A DNA stretch of 64,000 nucleotides from Nocardia sp. CNY236 (lineage in GTDB: Bacteria; Actinomycetota; Actinomycetes; Mycobacteriales; Mycobacteriaceae). The stretch lies in contig NZ_AXVD01000015.1 of NCBI RefSeq assembly GCF_000482385.1, positions 1-64,000 of the forward strand. The letters run 5' to 3'. The notes below the pieces were generated by a model, which was given only the letters and a program-made list of their open reading frames with translations, did not search any database and was not told the origin of the DNA. Positions 43,821-50,748 of the stretch are shown piece by piece (position 1 is the stretch's first letter; each line of letters opens with the position of its first letter). The position numbers were made by a program, and so were the translations under genes.

Positions 43821-44639
43821 CTACGAGGGCCTGTCGGATCGATAGCGGATGCGGGAATTCGCATATAGGCAGATCGCGGCAGCGGCGGCCAGATTCAGGC
43901 TCTCGGCCCGGCCGCGAATAGGAATGCGAATGCGATGGTCGGCACGACGCGCAATCGCCGGGTCGAGGCCATGCGCCTCGTTGCCGAACAACCAGGCAAC
44001 CGGTCCGGTGAACAGCTCATCGGCATCATCGAGGTCGACCTCACCGTTCGCCGCCGTCGCCAGCACTGCGATCCCCGCCGCCGCCAATGTATCGAGCGTG
44101 TCACCGATATCACGATGCCGCGCGATCGGCACATGAAAGATGCTGCCCGCACTGGCGCGCACACACTTGCCGTTGTGCGGGTCGACCGTGTCACCTGCCA
44201 ATATCACCCCATCCGCGCCCACAGAATCAGCAATCCGGATCACGGTTCCGGCGTTTCCCGGATCGGACAGCTCGACCGGGACCGCCAGCATTCGCGGGGA
44301 CGCGTCGAGTATCCGCGCGACCGGCACGTCCACCAGGTCGCAGACTGCCACCAGCCCCGGAGCGGTGACGGTTTCACTGAGGTTGCGGGCGGCACGATCG
44401 CTGACCAGGGTGCACCGCACCCCGGCCGCCACCGCACCGGCGATCAGTGCACGGTCACGCTCCGCTGCGCTGTGCGCGTAGAACACCTCGCGCACCCGCC
44501 CGGTGTCCAACGCCGCAGCAACTGCGTTGGCGCCTTCGGCGAGGAACCGGCCCGCGTGTCGGCGCTGTGAGCCACGGTGCAGCTTGACAGCGGAAACGAC
44601 CCGCGGATTGCGCCAGTCGACCAAATTCTGATGTGCCAT
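43821..44639 (-). CDS. SpoU-family RNA 2'-O-ribose methyltransferase (TsnR-like)
   Basis: 272 residues. N-terminal substrate-binding domain, then the SPOUT knotted fold with the three motifs: SDPGNAGTVIRIADSVGADG (motif 1), AWLFGNEAHGLD (motif 2) and PIRGRAESLNLAAAAAI (motif 3). Methylates rRNA or tRNA using SAM. ATG 44639 (MAHQNLVDW) begins the similarity. In mycobacteria the same gene sits directly between rplT and pheS; here it is separated from rplT by about 4 kb. Confidence 0.9.
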   Translation of the reverse strand: MAHQNLVDWRNPRVVSAVKLHRGSQRRHAGRFLAEGANAVAAALDTGRVREVFYAHSAAERDRALIAGAVAAGVRCTLVSDRAARNLSETVTAPGLVAVCDLVDVPVARILDASPRMLAVPVELSDPGNAGTVIRIADSVGADGVILAGDTVDPHNGKCVRASAGSIFHVPIARHRDIGDTLDTLAAAGIAVLATAANGEVDLDDADELFTGPVAWLFGNEAHGLDPAIARRADHRIRIPIRGRAESLNLAAAAAICLYANSRIRYRSDRPS

Positions 44640-44913
44640 TCTCGAACAATAACGCCCAGCTAGATCGGGCATTTCATGCATGCGGCACCACGCTCTGGGA
44701 TGAATCTGCTCCGCTCGGCGCTCAGTCGCGCGGCGCAGCTCATCCTCGCGAGGGCCGCTGAATCCGTAGCTGAGGTGTATCCCTCCAGTGGGGTGCAATC
44801 GGCCATCCTGCGGCACGCACAGCACCGACCGAAAGTCATCCGCCCCCCATCCAGCGACGCATGGGCGACTGCAGCCCTGATGGCGCGGATCACTCCTGGA
44901 GTCCCACCAGTAA

Positions 44914-45237
44914 TCAGGCTCGGAATGGGCTCGGTAGCACTCGCTGATAGGTGTGCGGTGGCGCCACGGTGATCACGTCAGCGAGCTGCACCAACTCGAC
45001 AGGAACCTCCACACCGAAATGCTCGACGCTGGGCACGATCACAGCAGCAGCATCCACGCGCCACACCACGGTCATCAACCGCACCGTCGCAGAAGTCGTA
45101 TTCGCGGTGAACACCACTGTCTTCGCCAAGTCATAGCCGAAGAGCTTCGCCAGACTCCGCATCTGAATTTCGTGCCAGTCCTGACGAATACCGGACACAT
45201 CGCGACGCAGGTAACCGATCGCGGTCGGTTTGATCAT
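44914..45237 (-). CDS. Small protein resembling the N-terminus of serine recombinases
   Basis: 107 residues. IGYLRRDVSGIRQDWHEIQM resembles the start of resolvase/invertase catalytic domains (Y-x-R-x-S...Q), and AVIVPSVEHFG could be the following strand. The DNA-binding part is absent and total length is short, so recombinase activity is doubtful; proteins like this are frequent in Nocardia genomes near DUF5753-type genes. Its ATG overlaps by four bases (ATGA) the stop of a truncated ORF upstream, indicating a former coupled gene pair. 44640-44913 is non-coding. Confidence 0.6.
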   Translation of the reverse strand: MIKPTAIGYLRRDVSGIRQDWHEIQMRSLAKLFGYDLAKTVVFTANTTSATVRLMTVVWRVDAAAVIVPSVEHFGVEVPVELVQLADVITVAPPHTYQRVLPSPFRA

Positions 45238-45356
45238 CGCCGACCGCCCATCCTGGTGGTTGCATTGTGGGTGAGGAATTCGCGGTAGGCGCGGGATCTG
45301 GCCAGTAGCTTGCCCCGGTCGGTGATCCACCATCGCGCCGGTCTGTAATGCGAACT
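45234..45356 (-). pseudogene. Truncated C-terminal ORF coupled to the recombinase-like gene
   Basis: A minus-strand frame reads RPARWWITDRGKLLARSRAY and REFLTHNATTRMGGRR then TGA, the last bases overlapping the ATG of the following gene (ATGA). The stretch is protein-like but its 5' part is missing: coherence stops around 45350, where the plus-strand DUF5753 remnant begins. It looks like the tail of a gene cut off by an insertion or rearrangement. Confidence 0.5.
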
Positions 45357-45374
45357 GGCCAGGCAGAGTTACCG

Positions 45375-45587
45375 ATGCAGGTAACCAACTTTGTTGTGTT
45401 CGACCAGCGGCTAGTACTGGTGGAAGCAGTATCGGCTGAGCTGACCATTACACAGCCGCGAGAGATAGCGCTATATGGCCGCGCATTCGATATGCTGACC
45501 AGGCGATCTGTCACGGGCGATGCAGCACGGGCGCTGATCCAGAAAGAGATAGGCGCTCGGACCCAACCCCAAAGATGGTACTGCTGA
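45375..45587 (+). pseudogene. C-terminal fragment of a DUF5753 (Scr1-type) regulator
   Basis: Residues MQVTNFVVFDQRLVLVEAV, then SAELTITQPREIALYGRAFD and MLTRRSVTGDAARALIQKEI, match the end of DUF5753 domains (compare TVFEFDRDTHG and the following tail in the gene at 32162). The HTH and most of the domain are gone. No start codon in proper context. Part of the island between rplT and tsnR. 45588-45965 after it has only short broken frames. Confidence 0.7.
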
Positions 45588-45965
45588 GCGGTTTCCAGCT
45601 GATGAAGGATCTGCGGCAGCTTTAAGGCTCGCCGGGCGCAGAACCAACAGCAGGACGACTCAGTGTCGATTCCCGAGGCCCTTGTTCCTTTTACCGGCTT
45701 CCGCTGCATAAATCCGGATGGAGCGACAGAATTGGCTCTGGCAGCTCACACCTGAACACACCTAGCCTTCAACAACCCGCCCGGTAGCAGGAGGCATCCC
45801 ATCAGCACCCACGAAATGCTGAACGCCACCGACCAAGACCATTGGCAGCGCAGTAATGGATGAGCTGCTGGATCGGGCACGCGCGGATGCTGATCGGTCA
45901 CCGACTTGGCATCGGCCTTGATCCGCCAGCCCTCGCGCGGTGGGATCGACGACTAAGGGTCGGTA

Positions 45966-46908
45966 TTGGCCGTTGCCGAGAAATGGCTCACAGACCACGA
46001 CCTGTCGTGCCGACGGCTGTACGGACCTGATCACGACGTCGTTGGCGTGGTGTGCGAGGTGGGTGGGGCAGTTCGAGGTTCGACATGGGTGTTGGATGCC
46101 TGCCTGGATACGGCACCGTTCGGGGACGAGAGCGCCTGGTCGTTTCCACCGACGGCCGGTGACGTGGTCGGGGGCTGGTTGCGTGGTCGGGGCTCCGCCG
46201 ATTCCAAGAGCGGCGCATCGCTGTTCTGCCATATCGCCGCAGCGGTGGCTCCCCATGCCGACCGTCTCGAGGGGACGTTGGCTGTGCTGCTCGACGTCGA
46301 TGAACACACTGGCGAGTTCGGGGGCGTCCGGGCGTTTCTCTCCGTTGCGGCGCAGCGCCGATCGGAGGGGTTCTGATCGGACACCCCGGAGCCGATGAGG
46401 TTGTCGTCGGCGGCAGGGGTGTCCTTCGTGCCCGCCTGCATGTGTTCGGTGTGGCCGAACATTCAGGTGCGTCCCAGCCTTCCGCGGCCAATGCGGTAGG
46501 TCGGGCTGCGTTCCTGATCCGGGCCTTGGATGGGGTGGACCTTCTTGCGGGCGAGACAGGCGCGTTTCCGCTGCCGCCGAGCTCGATCGCGTCCTTCCTG
46601 CGCCCAGACCGACCATAGTGGAGACGATCCTGGCCTGGCCACCGTTTCTCCTGGGTGAGCACGACCAGCCCGCGGCGGCGCTGTTGGCCGGGGCCCGGGA
46701 GGCCGGGTTGAACCCTAGGCCGAAGGTAGCCGTCCCGTCGAATATCGGAAATCTATTGAGCACACTCGGTATTCGCGCCACGGCGGGATTCGGTTTGCGC
46801 TACCGGGGCCTGCACGGCACCGACGAATGTGTAGACCTGGACACGCTGCCAGCTGTTCATGCCGCCTACCACCGCTGCGTGAGGTCACTTCTGAAAATCG
46901 ATTTGTAA
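45966..46908 (+). pseudogene. Broken M20-family metallopeptidase gene (three frames)
   Basis: Frame one (45966-46376) carries LDACLDTAPFGDESAWSF and LRGRGSADSKSG, the M20 metal-site region, with Cys where the first zinc-binding His is expected (HLDTxP). The next frame continues as VLIGHPGADEVVVGGRGV, FGVAEHSGASQPSAANAVG to a stop at 46616. A third frame (46618-46908) gives the C-terminal part (VAVPSNIGNLLSTLGIRAT, DECVDLDTLPA). The N-terminal 40 or so residues are missing. At least two frameshifts or deletions; almost certainly inactive. Ancestral role: carboxypeptidase G2/ArgE-like peptidase. Confidence 0.8.
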
Positions 46909-47319
46909 ATGCAGGTCGGTCAGCAGCGCCTCAGCAGTGGGGATCAGGTACGGTTCCTGGTCCGCTAGCGTCGTACGGACCGATTGTTGCCCACGGCACT
47001 TCCGAATGTCCGACATAACAAAGGTGACTGCGCATCGGTGCCACCTTGCACCAGCCGACCTACATCGACAGCGAACTCCGACACCGTCCACCCTACGAGC
47101 CAAGACCACACGAACCCGGCTCCTGGGTGGCTGCTCGGTCTTGCATACGGAGGATACGATCAACCACGCGAGCTCTTGCGCCGCTCCGCCGATGTCGGCA
47201 AGCATCATCTTGCCGACCGAACGCTGTCGACACAGCAGGCGGTCTGCCCCGCCGAAATCGGCGACACGCCCGACGAGGCCGCGACAAGAGGCCGAATTTC
47301 AACCGAATCGGAGCTACCA
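46909..47319. other. Intergenic region upstream of the dehalogenase-like gene
   Basis: 411 bases between the M20 pseudogene and the hydrolase gene. No convincing gene: the frame of the hydrolase stays open back to 46984, but that extension is not protein-like. A short minus-strand stretch near 46915-46985 (EPYLIPTAEALLTDLHLQ) has fair codon use and could be one more gene fragment. Confidence 0.4.
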
Positions 47320-48420
47320 ATGAATAGCGCTGCCGGACCGAGGAACGCGCCCACAGGAAACGTTGACACTACCCCGGGCAATTCCCCGCTGACCGATCCG
47401 CCGGCGGACTACTGCCCGCCCGGAGCGGCCAAGTGGTTCACCTTGCCCGACGGAGAGAATGCCGGCGCGAAGATCTTCTTCGCCGACTACCAGATCGGCG
47501 ACGGCGAGCCCGAGGCGACGGTTGTTCTGGTTCACGGTAATCCGGAGTGCTCGTACTCGTATCGACATGTCGTCAACGAGCTCGGGTCCCTTGCTACGAA
47601 GCCCCTTCGAATAGTCGTGATGGACCACATCGGATTCGGGCTATCCGACCAGGCCACGTTCGAGATGATCGATATGCACCAAGCGCACAACCTCAGGCGC
47701 CTCGTGGAGCATCTGGACCTTCGAGGCATCACCCTTGTCGTTCACGACTGGGGCGGCCCGATAGGTATCGGTGCTCTTCTGCTCGAGAATCACACACGCG
47801 TCAAGAACTTGGTCGTGCTGAACACCACGGTGTTCCCATTGCCGAAGGATGGATTGAATTTCACCAACTTCCCGGTCCCCTGGCGGCGACTGTCCTGGCA
47901 TGCCAGCCCAGATCTGTTCCCGTCGTCCATCTGGGGAACGTGGGCCGCGATTGCCGTTCACGCGACACCGGGATCAACGCCGAAATTGTTCTACAACACG
48001 CTGAAGAATTTCGCCCGGGCAGTACTGGGTCTGGCTCCCGATTCTTGGAATGTCTACAAGACGATGCTCAGCACGAAGGCCAACGCCAACAGCAGCAAAC
48101 GCTTCGTTCGACACACCAAGTCCTGGGGCCATGGATACACCTACAAGACCTCGATTGGAACCGTCGACAATCGGGCTTTCTACCAGCGCATCCAAAGCGA
48201 AATCGGCGAGAAGTGGGGCCCGAAGGGCGGAAACATCCCGATCCGGATGCTCTTCGGTTCCTGGGACCCGCTTGCACAGCCCAGTGTGATCGAGCAGTGG
48301 ACCGAGGCGCTGCCACAGCTGCGCGGCAACATCCAGGTGTTCGCGGACACCTCGCACTTTGTGGCAGAGCACAAAGGCCCAGAAATCGCCCAAGCCATCA
48401 TCGACGTCAACGGTCTATAG
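47320..48420 (+). CDS. Haloalkane-dehalogenase-like alpha/beta hydrolase
   Basis: 366 residues. Oxyanion region LVHGNPECSYSYRH (70-83), MDHIGFGLSD, aspartate nucleophile in VVHDWGGPIG (Asp143), general base His346 in DTSHFVAEHKG, and a 200-residue cap with aromatic residues. An Asp rather than Ser nucleophile places it with haloalkane/haloacetate dehalogenases and epoxide hydrolases; the halide-binding Trp next to Asp143 is present. Whether it dehalogenates is unproven. Start ATG 47320 has CGGAG upstream. Lower G+C third positions than flanking genes suggest transfer. Sits convergent with rplT. Confidence 0.8.
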   Translation: MNSAAGPRNAPTGNVDTTPGNSPLTDPPADYCPPGAAKWFTLPDGENAGAKIFFADYQIGDGEPEATVVLVHGNPECSYSYRHVVNELGSLATKPLRIVVMDHIGFGLSDQATFEMIDMHQAHNLRRLVEHLDLRGITLVVHDWGGPIGIGALLLENHTRVKNLVVLNTTVFPLPKDGLNFTNFPVPWRRLSWHASPDLFPSSIWGTWAAIAVHATPGSTPKLFYNTLKNFARAVLGLAPDSWNVYKTMLSTKANANSSKRFVRHTKSWGHGYTYKTSIGTVDNRAFYQRIQSEIGEKWGPKGGNIPIRMLFGSWDPLAQPSVIEQWTEALPQLRGNIQVFADTSHFVAEHKGPEIAQAIIDVNGL

Positions 48421-48492
48421 ATAGAGGGGATCGTGACCCCAGACACGTTCTCACGGAGAGTCATTCATCGATCTCATGCGCTCCAAGACCGT

Positions 48493-48536
48493 GTCACCCA
48501 TCCCGCCACGGCCTCGGTCCGGGCGAGATGGGTGAC
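48493..48536. terminator. Hairpin between convergent dehalogenase-like gene and rplT
   Basis: GTCACCCATC (48493-48502) and GATGGGTGAC (48527-48536) are perfect 10-base inverted arms with a 24-base loop that itself can pair in part. It lies 72 bases after the hydrolase stop and 18 bases after the rplT stop, a suitable place for a bidirectional terminator; there is no T-run. Confidence 0.5.
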
Positions 48537-48553
48537 GTCGGCGACGCGCTCGC

Positions 48554-48934
48554 TCAAGCGGCCGGCGCGTTGACGTCCTGCGGCAGAGCGGCCTTGGCAA
48601 TCGCGACCAGGCCGGCGAAAGCCTCGGCATCCGACACCGCGAGCTCGGCGAGCATCTTGCGGTCCACCTCGACGCCAGCGGCCTTCAGGCCCTGCATGAA
48701 GCGGTTGTAGGTGATGTCGTTGATCCGCGCCGCGGCGTTGATGCGGGTGATCCACAACTTACGGAAATCGCCTTTGCGCGCGCGGCGGTCGCGGTAGGCG
48801 TAGGTGAGCGAGTGCAGCTGCTGCTCTTTGGCCTTGCGGTACAGCCGCGAGCGCTGGCCGCGGTATCCCTTGGAGGCCTCGAGAATGGAGCGGCGCTTCT
48901 TGTGAGCGTTGACAGCCCTCTTGACGCGTGCCAC
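48554..48934 (-). CDS. rplT: 50S ribosomal protein L20
   Basis: 126 residues, 23S-rRNA-binding assembly protein: [54 protein letters not shown] and [20 protein letters not shown]. Follows rpmI after 107 bases. In relatives tsnR comes directly next; here the downstream side is the 4-kb island. Confidence 0.98.
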   Translation of the reverse strand: MARVKRAVNAHKKRRSILEASKGYRGQRSRLYRKAKEQQLHSLTYAYRDRRARKGDFRKLWITRINAAARINDITYNRFMQGLKAAGVEVDRKMLAELAVSDAEAFAGLVAIAKAALPQDVNAPAA

Positions 48935-49041
48935 TGGTCAGTCCTGTTCGATCTGGGGCGCACTCTGCGCCCGGGAATGGGTCGGGGGTGGCGCCGGAGA
49001 CACTCCGGTCACGGGGTGCCGGCTCGTGCGCTGCGGCGCGG

Positions 49042-49236
49042 TCAGATACCCAGTAGCTTCTTCACGCGACGAACGTCGGCGGCGGCCACGGCCTCCGTGC
49101 CTTCCAGACGACGAGTCCGACGGGTGGGCTTGTGCTCGAACAGGTGGCGGCGGTTGGCCTGCTGGCGACGCAGTTTGCCGCTGCCGGACACCTTGAATCG
49201 CTTCGAGGCGCCGCTGTGACTCTTCATCTTCGGCAT
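49042..49236 (-). CDS. rpmI: 50S ribosomal protein L35
   Basis: 64 residues with the standard [20 protein letters not shown] start and the basic core [16 protein letters not shown]. Between infC (56-base gap) and rplT, the usual order of this ribosomal operon. Confidence 0.98.
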   Translation of the reverse strand: MPKMKSHSGASKRFKVSGSGKLRRQQANRRHLFEHKPTRRTRRLEGTEAVAAADVRRVKKLLGI

Positions 49237-49292
49237 GGGTTCCTCTATCTGTCGTCCTGGCGATCGACGAGATCGCCGATGTGTGATCGGTG

Positions 49293-49913
49293 TTACCGCG
49301 GACCTGTTGTCCCGGCCTGACCCGCGGGAGGCCGTGCGCCGGTCGTAGGGCGGGGCGCTTGGCGCGGGGCCGACTCCTGCTGCGCCTTCGCCCGCGTCTT
49401 CGCGCCCTTGTGTGGGGCGAGAACCATGGTCATGTTGCGACCATCCTGCTTGGCGGACGTTTCCACGAAACCGAGGTCGGCAACATCGGAGGCCAACCGC
49501 TGCAACAATCGGAAGCCGAGTTCGGGGCGGGACTGCTCTCGTCCCCGGAACATGATCGTCACCTTGACCTTGGACCCGGCCTCGAGAAACCGAACGACAT
49601 TGCGCTTTTTGGTCTCGTAGTCGTGGTCGTCGATCTTCGGTCGGAGCTTCTGCTCCTTGATCACGGTCTGCTGCTGATTCTTGCGAGACTCGCGCGCCTT
49701 CTGCGCCGTCTCGTACTTGAATTTGCCGTAGTCCATGATCTTGCAGACCGGTGGACGGGCATCGGGCGCCACCTCGACCAGATCGAGGTCGGCTTCGAGG
49801 GCGACGCGTAGGGCATCTTCCACACGCACGATCCCAACCTGCTCGCCGCCGGGTCCGATAAGTCGGACCTCGGGAACCCGGATGCGATCGTTGATGCGGG
49901 TCTCAGTGCTGAT
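49293..49913 (-). CDS. infC: Translation initiation factor IF-3, ATC start codon
   Basis: 206 residues. N-terminal domain [19 protein letters not shown], linker with [11 protein letters not shown] and the C-terminal domain ([16 protein letters not shown]), then an alanine/proline-rich tail of about 25 residues. There is no ATG/GTG/TTG at the family N-terminus: AGGAGG is followed after seven bases by ATC AGC ACT GAG, so ATC 49913 is the start. Non-standard starts on infC let IF3, which rejects them, repress its own synthesis. The open frame upstream to 49985 reads through the Shine-Dalgarno and is not coding. A structured leader precedes it. Confidence 0.95.
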   Translation of the reverse strand: MSTETRINDRIRVPEVRLIGPGGEQVGIVRVEDALRVALEADLDLVEVAPDARPPVCKIMDYGKFKYETAQKARESRKNQQQTVIKEQKLRPKIDDHDYETKKRNVVRFLEAGSKVKVTIMFRGREQSRPELGFRLLQRLASDVADLGFVETSAKQDGRNMTMVLAPHKGAKTRAKAQQESAPRQAPRPTTGARPPAGQAGTTGPR

Positions 49914-49986
49914 AGGGGGGCCTCCTAGGTCAAGCGGTGTCGTCGGACGACCGCACGCAACAAGTGCAACCCCTATCCAACACAAA

Positions 49987-50201
49987 GGCCCGGTACGTGT
50001 ATTCCACGTACAGGGCCCGATGTCGACCGATCGCCGATCGCGAGTTCCCTCGGATCGCCTCTCGCGTGCCGGTCCTCATTCGAGAACCGTGGAACGAGAA
50101 ACCCGCCTCGCCAGGCGGGCGACCGGACCGCTGACCGAACGTGTACTCGCCGGCAACGGTGGGAGTCGGGCTCCACTTGTCGACCCCGATCGAAATCGGG
50201 G
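49987..50201 (-). promoter_or_regulatory. Structured infC leader with three hairpins
   Basis: In the infC direction: hairpin A CCCCGAT-TTCG-ATCGGGG (50184-50201, UUCG tetraloop); hairpin B CCCGCCT-GGCG-AGGCGGG followed by TTTCTCG (50102-50119); hairpin C, a 12-of-13-base stem from 50018 to 49987 with loop near 50002, followed by TTTGTG. B and C resemble intrinsic terminators placed ahead of the Shine-Dalgarno (49920-49925), which suggests attenuation. TAAACT at 50216-50221 may be the -10 box. Leader-encoded control by IF3, L20 or another factor is inference. Confidence 0.6.
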
Positions 50202-50381
50202 CGGTCGTCAGGGGCAGTTTAACATTCTGTTCCGCTATCGCCGAATCGGGACGAAAGCCGCGCGCAAGCCGACCGCGTGTCCCGCATGGACAGGCAGGGT
50301 CCGGGAGCGCCTGCGCGTACACCGTCCCCCATCGCTCGGGCCGCTCGAGCGGTGCTGCGCGGCGCCGCTAGCCTGAAGCGC

Positions 50382-50723
50382 ATGACCGACGAGCTCGACG
50401 CTGCTGTACGCGACCTGGCCGACATCCCCGCGGTGGAGGTGATCAGCCGCGCGTGCGTGATGCTGATGAGCTCGGCAGCAGAGAAACTCGGCTTGGCCGA
50501 CGAGAATCCCGACGCCAGCCCGCGCCGCGACCTCGACGAGGCGCGGCGCGTGATCACCGCGCTCGCCGGCCTGGTTTCTGCATCGGTGGAGTACCTGGGA
50601 CCGCACGCCGGACCGATCCGTGAGGGCCTGCAGTCACTCCAGCGCGCCTTCCGTGAAGCATCCGCCCACCCCGACGAACCCGGCAAAGGTCCCGGCGAGA
50701 AGTACACCGGCCCGGTCTACTGA
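50382..50723 (+). CDS. DUF1844 protein
   Basis: 113 residues. Core LADIPAVEVISRACVMLMSSAAEKLGL and DLDEARRVITALAGLV match DUF1844, a small helical family seen next to infC in many actinobacteria; function unknown. The C-terminus is charged and probably disordered (HPDEPGKGPGEKYTGPVY). ATG 50382 begins MTDELDA. Convergent with uvrA and divergent from infC. Confidence 0.85.
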   Translation: MTDELDAAVRDLADIPAVEVISRACVMLMSSAAEKLGLADENPDASPRRDLDEARRVITALAGLVSASVEYLGPHAGPIREGLQSLQRAFREASAHPDEPGKGPGEKYTGPVY

Positions 50724-50748
50724 TCTCCGATACCCGAACCGCTGCCGG

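Noticed and set aside
44914-45237. Functional serine recombinase mobilising the island
   Set aside because: Only an N-terminal-like fold of 107 residues without a DNA-binding domain; no flanking repeats or attachment sites were seen at the island ends.
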